The translations under genes were made by a program, and so were the position numbers. From the NCBI RefSeq assembly GCF_000017805.1, contig NC_009767.1, forward strand, positions 1,798,001 to 1,862,000: DNA of 64,000 bases, written 5' to 3'. Below the pieces are notes generated by a model. It searched no databases. It was not told the DNA's origin and worked only from the letters and a program-made list of their open reading frames with translations. Within the stretch, counting starts at the first letter, position 1, and every line of letters begins with the position of its first letter. Below, piece after piece: positions 8,259 to 17,089 of this stretch. Origin of the DNA: Roseiflexus castenholzii DSM 13941. GTDB taxonomy: Bacteria; Chloroflexota; Chloroflexia; Chloroflexales; Roseiflexaceae.

Positions 8259-9482
8259 TCAGGGACGGCGACCGGTGACGACGACCGCGCCCCAGCGGTA
8301 AAAGACGACGCCGACGTCAGTTTGCGTCGAGTCGGCGAGCCGGTTATGACTGAAGTTCCCGGAGCAGGGCTCCCCCGCTGCGCCGTACTCCATGATACGC
8401 CGCGCGACCTCATCGGCGGACGCGCCGCCGAAGGACGCATCGAGTCCGCAGGGGAGCTGCACCGGGTCATAGGGACAGGTGACGTTGTGCCGCGTGGTGA
8501 CGCTGCCTCCATACCCGGCGTCGCGCGCCCAGTCGTCGAGGGTGAGCGGACCGTGCGATGGAAGGGTCCCGCAGACGTTTCGGGCGGTCAGGTCGTCGGC
8601 GACGCGGCGGGCGACGGCGTTGAGCGCGGCGTTGAGGGTCAACGGCGGCGCGTTGTGATCGCGCTCGGCGCGCAGCGCGTTGATGCGCGCCAGGAGCGCC
8701 GCGACCACCTCGCCTTCCGACGGCGGCGGATCGACGCCGAGCATCGCCGGGATGGCGACGCAGCAGCCGGCGAACGGACCGACGAGCACCGGCGCGACGC
8801 CGACGCCGATGACGGTGCTGTCACGGTTCATGAGGATGTCCCAGTGCGGCGGGCTGCTGCGGTAAATCTTCACCGCATCGGCGGCGTCGACGGCGGCGCC
8901 CAGCCCAACTTCGCCCGTCCACCAGGGATAGCCGGCGTCGCGCGCGCGCGAGGCGGGCGTTGAGCCGTCCGAGCCGATGTGACCGCCTGTGCCGCGCGCG
9001 GCGAGGTCGTAGGCCAGGCGGCGCGCGGCTTGGGTCAGGCGCGGCTCTTCGCGCAGGGCGCGGCGACCGAGGGCGGCGCGCTCCAGGTTGATCAGGCGAA
9101 TAAACTCAAGTTCGATGTCGCGGCGCGCCGGGGGATACGGCTCCGGGCGCGCGATGAGCGGCAGATAGACGGTGAGCGGCGCGCTCTGCGGCGCGGCGAC
9201 CGGGTCCGCCGGCGAGGTCGGAAACGCCGACGGCGCGGCGGGCGGCGTCACCGGCGGAGTTGGGAACGCAAGCGGCGCGGCGGGCGGCGTCGCTGGCGGA
9301 GTCGGAAACGCCAATGGAACGGCGACCGAATCATCAGACGGAGTCGGGAACGCCAACGTCGAAGTCGGAAACGCCAGCGGCGCGGCGGGCGTGGGACGGA
9401 CGCGCGCTGCGGCGTCGAGCGAGAGGCTCAGAAAGGCGGCGAGAACCAGGATGACGACGATGCGAACCGGTAATGCGGGCAT
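8259..9482 (-). CDS. Secreted protein with two CAP (SCP/PR-1) domains
   Basis: 407 aa from the ATG at 9482 (GGAGGTG upstream). Signal peptide at about residues 1-26. Residues about 28-105 are an unusual low-complexity linker built from repeats of LAFPTPP/PPAAP type, with matching DNA repeats at about 9200-9390. Two CAP domains follow, about 118-250 and 255-400: each has a helix with the FIRLINLERAALGRR or LLARINALRAERDHN pattern, and the first has GHIGSDGSTPASRARDAGY and a later PPHWDILMN, classic CAP signatures. CAP proteins are extracellular and their bacterial roles are poorly known. First in a run of pilus-linked genes on the minus strand, which suggests a shared surface role (inference). 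Confidence 0.85.
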   Translation of the reverse strand: MPALPVRIVVILVLAAFLSLSLDAAARVRPTPAAPLAFPTSTLAFPTPSDDSVAVPLAFPTPPATPPAAPLAFPTPPVTPPAAPSAFPTSPADPVAAPQSAPLTVYLPLIARPEPYPPARRDIELEFIRLINLERAALGRRALREEPRLTQAARRLAYDLAARGTGGHIGSDGSTPASRARDAGYPWWTGEVGLGAAVDAADAVKIYRSSPPHWDILMNRDSTVIGVGVAPVLVGPFAGCCVAIPAMLGVDPPPSEGEVVAALLARINALRAERDHNAPPLTLNAALNAVARRVADDLTARNVCGTLPSHGPLTLDDWARDAGYGGSVTTRHNVTCPYDPVQLPCGLDASFGGASADEVARRIMEYGAAGEPCSGNFSHNRLADSTQTDVGVVFYRWGAVVVTGRRP

Positions 9483-9515
9483 GATGCGACACCTCCAAGA
9501 ATCAAACTGCTCCAT

Positions 9516-10521
9516 GATATGGTTGCATCATAGCGCACAACAGTTTCCATTCTGCAACCAGACGCCGTATGCGCCGGTCGCGCACAACGCAACGGCGTTC
9601 GCGCTGGCGAAGCCGCAGCTTCGCGCCCGAACGCCGTCTGCATATCGCGGCTCGTCTTTCCCATTGCGCCGCTTCCGGTTCTGCGCCGCAGTATAGCCCG
9701 CTGCGGCAGAGTTGTGAAGACCAACCACGTCACACGATGGTTCCAGGTGATGGCAGGCAATGGTACGGGGGGCTTACAGCGCGGCGCGATGAACGCGCAG
9801 GCGATTCTGTGTTCTGGTTCGGAAATGTTTGCTGCATCCCGACGCCTTGTTTGTCTTCTCCCATCTGCCCCGCTCCTGCGTGCGTTCAAGGGCGGACCGC
9901 GCGCATGCGCAGAGCGGGCAGGCATGGCGTTGGGATGCGCCGTTGTATCCTCACCCCAACGAGTCATTGCGAGCCGCCGCAGGCAGCGAAGCCATCCCCT
10001 CACCGCGCCACCACCGCAGGCGGCGAAGCCATCCCCTCACCGCGCCACCACCGCAGGCGGCGAAGCCATCCCCTCACCGCGCCACCGCCGCAGCCGGTCG
10101 AAGCACTCTGTTATTGCGAGACCGGCGCAGCCGGTCGAAGCACTCTGTCATTGCGAGACCGGCGCAGCCGGTCGAAGCAATCCCGCCTCCCCTGCGGGTG
10201 TTCGCGGGCATTACAAGACCGCCGCAGGCGGCGAAGCAATCCCCTCACCGCGCCACCGCCGCATGCGGCGAAGCGATCCCCTCACCGCGCCACCGCCGCA
10301 TGCGGCGAAGCGATCCCCTCACCCCCTGCCCCTCTCGCGCGCGCGGGAGCGGGGAGACCGGCGCCGCGCACGCGACCGTCCCACGGTGAGCGTGCCGATG
10401 TTCGCGCGGGGGTTCGGTCCGCCCTTAAAGCGCCGATAGCGAGAGGGAGTTCAGGCATTCTGATACTCGGAGCAGACAATGCAGGCGTGCGCGCGATGTG
10501 GAAGGGGGTAGAGGAGTTCGG
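9516..10521. repeat. Gene-poor spacer with tandem 37-bp-period repeats
   Basis: About 1 kb without a believable gene. From about 9974 to 10330 it contains tandem units of about 37 bp, in two flavours: one built on gcgaagccatcccctcaccg and one on gcagccggtcgaagcactct, each flanked by short inverted GC-rich segments. Predicted frames across it are repeat artefacts (Pro/Arg/His-rich in all frames). The same repeat family recurs at about 48.87-49.27 kb and, with different sequence but the same period, at 50.34-50.87 kb. Confidence 0.75.
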
Positions 10522-11289
10522 TCACTGCGCCTGTTGCAGAGGCGGCAGTTCGCCGGCGGCATCCAGGAGCGGCACAATCTCGCCGGGGTTTTCGACGACA
10601 GCATCGGGAAGGATGTTGGGCAGTAGGGGAAACTCCAGGCTACGCACCCAAAGGGCGCGCATGCCAGCCTGCTGCGCGCCGCGCACATCTTCCTTTGGAT
10701 TGTCGCCGACGAAGACGGCATCTGCGGGGTTGACGCCAAGATGGTCGAGCACGTGCAGGAAGACCTGGGGATGGGGCTTCCAGATGCCGAAATCACCGGA
10801 GAAAACGGCATATTCGATATACTGCCACAACCTCAGTGCGATCAAGTCTTCACGGTGCAGATCGCCGGGCCAGATGGTATTGGAGATCAGACCGATGCGC
10901 ACGCCGCGCGCGCGCAGCGCCGCCAGAGTCGCTGCCGCTCCTGGCATAGCAGTCACTCCATCGCGCAGCGGGCGGGCATAGTGGTGAACCGCTTCCATGA
11001 GCGCGCCATCGGAGAGCGTTAGATCATGGTCGGCGGCGCCTGCGGCGATCCAGTCCATAGCGCGCAGATTAATGCGCCCGCCGGTTGCCTGTTCCCATCC
11101 CTGCGCCAACCGCTCGAACATGCGCGCGACGAACGTTTCTTCTTCAGCGGCAATCGGATGCCCCTGTGTCACCAGGTAGTGATACAGCCTGCGGATGCCG
11201 CGCTCCTCGGACTCACGCCAGGTTCCGTTGCCGGGGCGCGGATACCGGAGCAGTGTTCCGCCCATATCGAACACCACCGCCCGGATCAT
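10522..11289 (-). CDS. HAD-superfamily hydrolase
   Basis: 255 aa from the ATG at 11289 (GAGAGGAAG upstream). HAD motif I is FDMGGTLL at residues 7-14 with Asp8 as expected nucleophile; note the second acidic position is M-G-G, so the motif is DMGGT, as in many HAD phosphatases. Motif II is ISNT (about residues 137-140), a conserved Lys lies in GIWKPHPQVF and motif IV is VFVGDNPKEDVRGA (about 193-206). The substrate cannot be predicted. It overlaps the stop of the small upstream gene by 4 bp and belongs to the PIG-L/FemAB operon. Cytoplasmic phosphatase or dehalogenase-like hydrolase is the sensible description. Confidence 0.85.
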   Translation of the reverse strand: MIRAVVFDMGGTLLRYPRPGNGTWRESEERGIRRLYHYLVTQGHPIAAEEETFVARMFERLAQGWEQATGGRINLRAMDWIAAGAADHDLTLSDGALMEAVHHYARPLRDGVTAMPGAAATLAALRARGVRIGLISNTIWPGDLHREDLIALRLWQYIEYAVFSGDFGIWKPHPQVFLHVLDHLGVNPADAVFVGDNPKEDVRGAQQAGMRALWVRSLEFPLLPNILPDAVVENPGEIVPLLDAAGELPPLQQAQ

Positions 11290-11555
11290 GGCTTCCTCTC
11301 TGCCGCCTCGACGATCTGCCGCAACCAATCTTGCCAGACGCGCCGATTTTCGATCACAATCTGCCGCACCCGCTCCAGATCGCCCTCTTGCGCCGCCTGG
11401 TGCGACAGCGCCAGCGACTCCTGGAACGCGCGCGCCATGTCGGCCACGGCGCGGCGCATTTCAGCATTCAGCGCGCGTTGGCGTTCGAGTTCGGCTTGAA
11501 GATAGGCAATCAGGCGCCGCGCTTCATCGAGCGTCAGGTTCTCCTCTGGGTCCAT
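11286..11555 (-). CDS. Small coiled-coil protein of unknown function
   Basis: 89 aa from the ATG at 11555, which follows an AGGAACAGGG site and starts 11 nt after the FemAB-like gene; a longer frame to 11624 would overlap that gene. The sequence is almost entirely charged, amphipathic helix (LDEARRLIAYLQAELERQR, then two more helices with Trp and Arg), with no membrane segment and no recognisable motif. Its stop overlaps the start of the HAD gene (ATGA), so the two are translationally coupled. I do not recognise the family. Confidence 0.7.
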   Translation of the reverse strand: MDPEENLTLDEARRLIAYLQAELERQRALNAEMRRAVADMARAFQESLALSHQAAQEGDLERVRQIVIENRRVWQDWLRQIVEAAERKP

Positions 11556-11565
11556 CCCTGTTCCT

Positions 11566-12666
11566 CTATGCGTGCATGCGTCGTTGCCAGAGTGTGTACA
11601 ACAATGGAATGCGCACACAATCATATGCCGGAAGGTAGCGGATCGTCACGCCGCCAAATCCTTTTTTGAAGCGATAGACGCCGTAGAGCGGGTCGTGCTC
11701 CGCCTCTGCTTCGAGGCGCGCGCGCGCGGCGGGATCGGCGGCTGCGGCTGCCTGCCCGAGCGCGTCGGGAATACCCCAGAAATCGTAACGGGCAGCGCCG
11801 CGCGCGCGCGCCCACTGGATTGCGCGCCACTGAATGGCATGCTGGGCGCCGCACTGTAACCCTTTGGTCGTCGAACCGCTGTACAGATAGATTGCCGTTG
11901 TTCCCCACGTTGCCGTCATCGCCGTTGCAATCGGCGCGCCGTCGCGTTCTGCCAGCCACAGGCGCACCGCGTCGCCAAAGAGTTCCAGGACGCTTGCGTA
12001 GTACGCGCGCGCGTGAATGGCGAATCGGGCGCGCGCGCCGGTTTCCCGCACAATGGCGTAGAAGGCGTCGAGATCGGCGGAAGGGTCTCCTTCCCGCACC
12101 GCCACCCCTTCCCGCGCGGCGCGTTTGATGTCGGCGCGGTGCCCTTTGCTCATGCCCGCCAACAGACGTTCAGGTTCCGGCGTCAGATCGAGATGGATGG
12201 TGCTGCGTGGCTGAATGGGCGCCATTGGGTGCATAGCGCGGTCGATCAGCATGGCGTGCAGTGCAGCAGCGCGCGCATCATCCTCGGTCAGATTGGGTTC
12301 GACGCGCACGAACACAGCGCGGCGACGGCGCCCCAGGCGCGCCAGATCATCGAGCAACAACGCATCAAGGCGCCTGTCGCCGCTGAAGAGCGGCCCGCGC
12401 GGAAGGTACAGGGCGCTCAGTCCAAACCGCTGCTTTTCCAGCGCCAGTGCGCCTGCCCGAATGATGCCGTCGGCAACGACCGCGCGCAGGTGCGGTTTCC
12501 AGCCGAAACGCGCTTTCAGCGCGCCCCACCCCGACGATTGCAGCAGATGACCGTCGGGATGCGCCAGAACGAACGCATCCCAGGATGCCCGATCAGGTAT
12601 GACCACGCTCGCCGCGGCGACCGCAATTGCGTGTTCTGGATGCTGCTCAATCACGTGTTTCGCCAT
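11566..12666 (-). CDS. FemAB/FemX-like aminoacyltransferase
   Basis: 366 aa. The protein has the two GNAT-like halves typical of FemABX: an N-terminal segment with LLQSSGWGALKARFGW (about residues 41-56), and a C-terminal half with LYSGSTTKG... AQHAIQWRAIQWARARG and YDFWGIPD, close to the conserved FemX motif where the peptidyl acceptor is bound. The family adds amino acids from aminoacyl-tRNA to peptidoglycan precursors; Chloroflexota walls are thin and atypical, so the acceptor here is uncertain. It overlaps the end of the PIG-L gene by 16 bp, which implies coupled translation. Confidence 0.82.
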   Translation of the reverse strand: MAKHVIEQHPEHAIAVAAASVVIPDRASWDAFVLAHPDGHLLQSSGWGALKARFGWKPHLRAVVADGIIRAGALALEKQRFGLSALYLPRGPLFSGDRRLDALLLDDLARLGRRRRAVFVRVEPNLTEDDARAAALHAMLIDRAMHPMAPIQPRSTIHLDLTPEPERLLAGMSKGHRADIKRAAREGVAVREGDPSADLDAFYAIVRETGARARFAIHARAYYASVLELFGDAVRLWLAERDGAPIATAMTATWGTTAIYLYSGSTTKGLQCGAQHAIQWRAIQWARARGAARYDFWGIPDALGQAAAAADPAARARLEAEAEHDPLYGVYRFKKGFGGVTIRYLPAYDCVRIPLLYTLWQRRMHA

Positions 12667-13469
12667 ATCCGTTCGGCATACCCGTTGCGATCCTGCGCCA
12701 GCGCCGCATGATATGCCGTAATTGCCGTTTCCATCGCCGTTGCGCCGCCGAAGAGCGCCGCCATCTGGCTGCGATACGCGGCGATTGCCGCGATTTTCGC
12801 CCGTAGCGCCGATGGATCGAACAGGATGAGTTCAGCGGCAAGAGGCGTCGCAACCTCAGCCAGGCGTTGCTCAACGGCGCCGGCGATCAGCGCGTAGTTA
12901 ATGTCGTCATAGAACGCAATACGATCGGGCGGGCAGGCAAGCGCCGCCTGGAAGACTGCCAGGTGATCGACGTGATGACCAATGCCGAGTGGCGCGTAGA
13001 TCGTCGCCTGTGGCGCGCGTTCGACCAGCATGGTGAGCAGGTCGCGCACCTGTGGCAGCAATGGATCGTCGGGAACCGGAGGGCGGTAGAGTGTGGCGCG
13101 ACTATGATACGCCTCTGGAACGCGATAGATAGCGTCGAGCCAGCCGGCATAGACATAATCGACACCCAGGATTGCCATGGCGGCGGCATCTTCGGCGAGT
13201 CGCGCGCGCAGCACCTCGTCCGGTGCGAGTCCCCATTCGGCGTGAAACTCGACCGCCACCGCGTTGAAGATCACGCCGGGTGGCGGAGGCGCAGTGCAGA
13301 GCGTGATCACCAGCGCCTGTTGGGGCGCCGCAGCGATTGCCCCGCCGCACGACAACGCAGCATCGTCGAGGTGCGGCGAGAGATACACGCGATCATAGCG
13401 CGCCAGATTGACATCGAGACCGATCACGTGAGCAGTCATCTCCGACGCGAAGACGCAACGTTTCACCAT
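12651..13469 (-). CDS. PIG-L family deacetylase
   Basis: 272 aa. The signature LSPHLDDAALSCGG is at about residues 30-43; its His and two Asp would bind the zinc of N-acetylglucosaminyl deacetylases of the PIG-L/MshB/LmbE type, and the later GIGHHVDHLAV gives the second His-containing motif. The substrate is unknown. An alternative start at 13439 (residue 11) puts GGAG directly next to the ATG, too close for a good site, so I keep the longer frame but with doubt. It leads an operon with the FemAB-like gene, the small coiled-coil gene and a HAD hydrolase, which suggests cell-envelope or sugar modification. Confidence 0.82.
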   Translation of the reverse strand: MVKRCVFASEMTAHVIGLDVNLARYDRVYLSPHLDDAALSCGGAIAAAPQQALVITLCTAPPPPGVIFNAVAVEFHAEWGLAPDEVLRARLAEDAAAMAILGVDYVYAGWLDAIYRVPEAYHSRATLYRPPVPDDPLLPQVRDLLTMLVERAPQATIYAPLGIGHHVDHLAVFQAALACPPDRIAFYDDINYALIAGAVEQRLAEVATPLAAELILFDPSALRAKIAAIAAYRSQMAALFGGATAMETAITAYHAALAQDRNGYAERIWRNT

Positions 13470-13832
13470 CGTGTCTTCTGTCTTTGCGTCTTCGCGTCCT
13501 TGCGTTTGCTATGCTGACACGAATCTGAAGTGCGACCGGGGAAGCGAAGGCAAAGCCTTCGCCTCCCTAACAATCGTTTCCGTGAAAGTGGACGTTTCAA
13601 CAAACGGCGGCGATTTTTGACTTCACCTGCCCAATGATCGTTTCCGAATAGGCTCTAATGCGCAGTCATTGAGACAACAATGGTTTGAAAAGAACCCGGT
13701 ATTGCTCGTTGAAACCCACGCAGGCGAGCTTGACAACAGTACGCCAGAGCGCACGTTCGCCTCTGGCGGATGCCGCCGGAGAACGGCCTCAAGCGCTGGC
13801 GAAAACCCGGTGGAAACGTCCGCCGACGTATC
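13470..13832. other. Intergenic region, no gene seen
   Basis: About 360 bp upstream of the PIG-L operon and downstream of the HEAT-repeat gene. It has a pyrimidine-rich stretch (tcttctgtctttgcgtcttcg) near 13470-13510. Short open frames are Arg-rich and unlike the neighbouring genes. I see no convincing RNA gene. Confidence 0.5.
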
Positions 13833-14762
13833 CTAGTTATTGCGCCAGTCGCCGCCGGAGAAACCTTCTTCGAGCGTCAATTCATCGAGCGCTTCGGCGG
13901 CTGCCTGGCTGCGCGCTTCATCGTCGCTACCGCTGATGCGTTGCAGGGTGCGGCGCGCCGTTTCGCCGCCGATCTGACCGAGCGCCCAGATCGCCGCCAG
14001 CGCCACCTCAGTGTCGGCATCGTTGCAGAGACGAACGACACGCGCCACCAGTGAACGCGCCAGGTCTGCCATTTCGCCGGCGGCGCGCGCGGCTTCGTAG
14101 CGCAACGCCGGGGAAGGGCTTTCGAGTTCGCGGCTGACAATCGGGAGCCAGCGTGGCAGCATCGAACGCCCCATTGCTGTAAGAGCGCTTTCGCGCATCA
14201 ATTGATCAGAACTGGCATATGCCAGTTCGATCTGCTGTTGCACTGCATCGCTGGCGGCGAAATAGCCAGCGCTCTCGATAGCGCGGCGACGCACCTCGGT
14301 CGGTTGCGCCGGATCGCGGATCAGCGCCAGCAACGCATCGTGCACCTGCTGACCATACACCGCATCGATCTCTTCGATTTCCGCCATGTAGGCGAAGCGC
14401 CCGAGCGCCATAGCCGCTGCGGCGCGCACCTGCCCGGCAGGGTCGTGGAGGAGCGCCAGCATTCGCCGCAGAACCGGCAGACCGTCGCACTCCCACAACC
14501 CTTCGATGGCGCTGGCGCGAACCGTCGCATCGGCATCGTCGAGCAACCACTGGAACATCACCGTGAAATCGAGGTCGATATTGTCCTCAGCGAGTTCGAC
14601 CATCGCGTGGGCGATTTCGATGCGTCGCCCGACGGGAATGCGCTGCCACTCCGTCCAGACCGTTGCGTGGTCGTGCGGGTCGAGTCCGGAGAGGGAGCGC
14701 AGTTCACGCATCGACAAATGCTCGCGCGCTGCAAGGGTCCGCAGATGAGCGGCAAGGTCCAT
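13833..14762 (-). CDS. HEAT-repeat protein
   Basis: 309 aa, cytoplasmic, without signal or membrane segment. From about residue 65 onward it is a series of paired helices of about 30 residues with the HEAT/PBS-lyase pattern, for example DDADATVRASAIEGLWEC, AGQVRAAAAMALGRFAY and DADTEVALAAIWALGQIGG, each with conserved Asp, Val-Arg and Ala-Ala-Leu-Gly positions. HEAT repeats of this kind are scaffolds for protein binding. It starts 12 nt after the stop of the 624-aa gene and is probably translated from the same message. Its partner may be that protein (inference). Confidence 0.82.
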   Translation of the reverse strand: MDLAAHLRTLAAREHLSMRELRSLSGLDPHDHATVWTEWQRIPVGRRIEIAHAMVELAEDNIDLDFTVMFQWLLDDADATVRASAIEGLWECDGLPVLRRMLALLHDPAGQVRAAAAMALGRFAYMAEIEEIDAVYGQQVHDALLALIRDPAQPTEVRRRAIESAGYFAASDAVQQQIELAYASSDQLMRESALTAMGRSMLPRWLPIVSRELESPSPALRYEAARAAGEMADLARSLVARVVRLCNDADTEVALAAIWALGQIGGETARRTLQRISGSDDEARSQAAAEALDELTLEEGFSGGDWRNN

Positions 14763-14774
14763 AGTTGGTGTTGG

Positions 14775-16649
14775 TCACTCCTCGTCGTCGAAATCCTCGT
14801 CGTCCTGATCCTCGTCTTCTTCCTGTTCGAGCGACGGTGGCGGCGTATAGAACCACCATCCCGGACGGCTCTCATCGGGAGTGAAATCGTCGCCCTCGGT
14901 GAGCAGATGGGTCAGATACTCGCGCGATGCGGGACGCAACACATTCAGAGCGACGAACAGCGTCTCGAACGCAGCGGCATACTTTGGTTCCGCGCGCGTC
15001 CCAACCGGTGCGCCGATAATCTCGAAGACGTGTTCGAGCATCAGGTCGGCTTTCCGTCGCTCATTCATCGGGAACGCCTTGAGGTTGCGCAAGCGCCCGT
15101 ACTGCTGCTGATTCACCAGCATATCAGTATCGACGACACAGGCGTAGGACATGTTGGCAAATGTGAATTTGGGCGTCTTCTTGGTTTCATCGAGCACCAG
15201 CAGACGATCCTGCGTCTCTTCCTGTTCCTCATAGGTAATGGCGAAGGTGCGGGGATCATCGGTGCGCATGAGCGTAATCAGGGCGCCGGGAACCAGGTAA
15301 TCGTGGAACAACGTATCGAGACCCTGCAACCACCCGCCGCGATTGCCGGTGGGATAGCGCAGTTCCACGAGCGTGCTCACATAGTGTTGCGGCAATTCGA
15401 AGCGCAGCACCGCGCTGCGTTGATCGGCGAGCAGCGGCTGCGGCAGGAGCGCCGCCAGTGCGCGCGTCAGCGGCAAGATGCCATACTCCCACTCAAAGAA
15501 CGTCAGAATATGGCTGACCTGCCCGCTGGTGCGAATGGATTCGGCGCTCTGCTCCGCCAGGCTATCATCGAAACCCTCCTCAATATACCCGGCAATCTGC
15601 CCCATTTCACTCGCCTTGACCCGCTTAGTGCCGATGGCGGGCAGGTTGCGCACCGACCAGAGGCGTGCTCCCTCAATGCCGACGAACTCGAAGTCCTTTT
15701 CGCGGCTCAGGCGATAGTTGAGGGCGAAGCGAAAGACCTCATAATCGCTCTGGCGCGGATTGTGATAGAAGATGTCGGCGATGATCTGCGTATCGAGCAA
15801 TGGTTCGCCGACTTCCTTGATGTAATCGCTAATGCGTCGCAGATCGTTCTTGCCAAAACTCACGAGCGCCGCTTCGGGGAACGCCTGATTGCCGAAGAGC
15901 ACCAGGCGGCGGAGCGGATCGTTTTCGATAGCCGCGCGCAGGTGCGACATGAGGGCATGACCGTGTTGCGCCATCAATTCATCGACCGGACGGCGCAGGT
16001 CGATCTGTAGACCGTTGGGCAGCACGATCACCGTATTCAGCGGTGTTGGCTCGGCAGGCGAAGCGATCTGGCGTTCCTCCTGGCGTTCCTCTTCGAGAAG
16101 CACGCTGTGGCTGACCGGTTCCACCACTTCCGGCGCTGCCGCAACCGGTTCAACCGGCGTTTCGACGGTTGATTCGACGACAACCGGAATCAGCCCGGCC
16201 TGCTGCTGCCAGTATTCCGAGATAAACACCGGTTCGACCGTGGTCAGCGCCGGGCGCGTGGTGGTCACCACCACACTGATGTCATCGACGGGAAGCGGAT
16301 TTTCCGGTTCGTACAGCCGCTGCTTGAAGGTGTGAACGGTATCGACCTGTGGGGGAATATACCGACCGCGGCGCGAGGTGATGAACACAACGTCGCCGTT
16401 GGTCTCCTGGCGCATAAAGATATGATCATTGGCGCGCAGCGCTTCGTCGATCAATCGCGCCGCCTCAGCGGGATCCATCTGGCGCTGCCGGGCGTAAAAG
16501 TCTGCCAGGTTTTGCAGCGTCTGACGGATGGGCGCATCGAAGGCAAAGAGGCGTCCCTGCGCGGCCATCAATTGATAGATTTCTTCCGCCAGCGCCTGCT
16601 GCGCTTCGGTGCCGGTGAACGTCGGACGCTCAATTGTGCCTGCTGTCAT
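14775..16649 (-). CDS. 624-aa protein of unknown function, acidic C-terminus
   Basis: I choose the ATG at 16649, whose A overlaps the stop of a small upstream ORF (ATGA) and which follows a GGAG site at about 14 nt; a longer frame to 16841 reads through that ORF in another frame. The protein has an N-terminal helical region (residues about 1-110), a Pro/Glu/Val-rich linker near 150-220 (with many VEPV-type motifs) and a conserved-looking mixed alpha/beta domain from about 230 to 600, ending in a DEDQDDEDFDDEE tail. No catalytic motif, transmembrane helix or signal peptide is visible. I do not recognise the family. Operon with the 51-aa ORF and the HEAT protein. Confidence 0.75.
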   Translation of the reverse strand: MTAGTIERPTFTGTEAQQALAEEIYQLMAAQGRLFAFDAPIRQTLQNLADFYARQRQMDPAEAARLIDEALRANDHIFMRQETNGDVVFITSRRGRYIPPQVDTVHTFKQRLYEPENPLPVDDISVVVTTTRPALTTVEPVFISEYWQQQAGLIPVVVESTVETPVEPVAAAPEVVEPVSHSVLLEEERQEERQIASPAEPTPLNTVIVLPNGLQIDLRRPVDELMAQHGHALMSHLRAAIENDPLRRLVLFGNQAFPEAALVSFGKNDLRRISDYIKEVGEPLLDTQIIADIFYHNPRQSDYEVFRFALNYRLSREKDFEFVGIEGARLWSVRNLPAIGTKRVKASEMGQIAGYIEEGFDDSLAEQSAESIRTSGQVSHILTFFEWEYGILPLTRALAALLPQPLLADQRSAVLRFELPQHYVSTLVELRYPTGNRGGWLQGLDTLFHDYLVPGALITLMRTDDPRTFAITYEEQEETQDRLLVLDETKKTPKFTFANMSYACVVDTDMLVNQQQYGRLRNLKAFPMNERRKADLMLEHVFEIIGAPVGTRAEPKYAAAFETLFVALNVLRPASREYLTHLLTEGDDFTPDESRPGWWFYTPPPSLEQEEDEDQDDEDFDDEE

Positions 16650-16801
16650 GCCTGCTGTTCTCCTGCGAGCACCAACTCGCGCAAAATTTCCAGATAACGC
16701 TCCGTCAGGCTCTGGATGTCTTGCGGCTGACCCATGGCGCGCACCTGCTGCGCCAATTTGTCCATGGCCGTTTCCCCGTAGGTGATGTTCCTTCCATCCA
16801 T
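16646..16801 (-). CDS. Small 51-aa ORF, translationally coupled upstream of the 624-aa gene
   Basis: A frame below the usual length cutoff. It runs ATG 16801 to TGA 16646 and its stop overlaps the start of the next gene by ATGA, a strong sign of real translation. A shorter start at 16765 (39 aa, beginning MDKLAQQVRAMGQ) is possible and looks more protein-like. The product is one amphipathic helix (QSLTERYLEILRELVLAGE) and may be a subunit or chaperone of the downstream protein. An extended -10 element (TGG TATAAT; -10 at 16883-16888 on the minus strand) lies about 80 nt upstream. Confidence 0.6.
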   Translation of the reverse strand: MDGRNITYGETAMDKLAQQVRAMGQPQDIQSLTERYLEILRELVLAGEQQA

Positions 16802-17089
16802 CGTGCCGCCACCCTGACTTCATTGACATTGAAACAGACAAGGCGCAGCCCGACGTTTGCGCCGATGCTGCGCTAGATGTCTATTATACCACAATCACAA
16901 GCGGCGATTCACGTGGTTTGAAGCGTTTGACTTTTGCCGCCCTTTGTGCGACAATGACCGCGTCCGGTACACGAACAGTTCAGTATTACCGCTGGTCGTG
17001 CGATAGTTCGTCAAGACAAGAGCCAACCGCAGCGCTTCGGTCTGTTGACGGCCGAACGCGCGTTGTATTGCGTGAACATTATAGCGCGA
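16802..17089. promoter_or_regulatory. Divergent promoter region between the 51-aa ORF and the chelatase genes
   Basis: 288 bp separating divergent operons. Minus strand: an extended -10, TGG-TATAAT, with TATAAT at 16883-16888. Plus strand: TTGACT at 16927-16932, a 17-bp gap, then GACAAT at 16950-16955, a plausible sigma-70 type promoter for the ChlI-like gene. No repressor operator is obvious. Confidence 0.5.

Noticed and set aside
9569..10981. 470-aa plus-strand frame through the repeat array
   Set aside because: It is repeat-derived (RHHRRRRS...), has no domain, and overlaps the HAD gene on the other strand.
14202..16010. 602-aa plus-strand frame antisense to the 624-aa gene
   Set aside because: No motifs; the minus-strand gene is coupled to neighbours by overlaps, which decides the strand.
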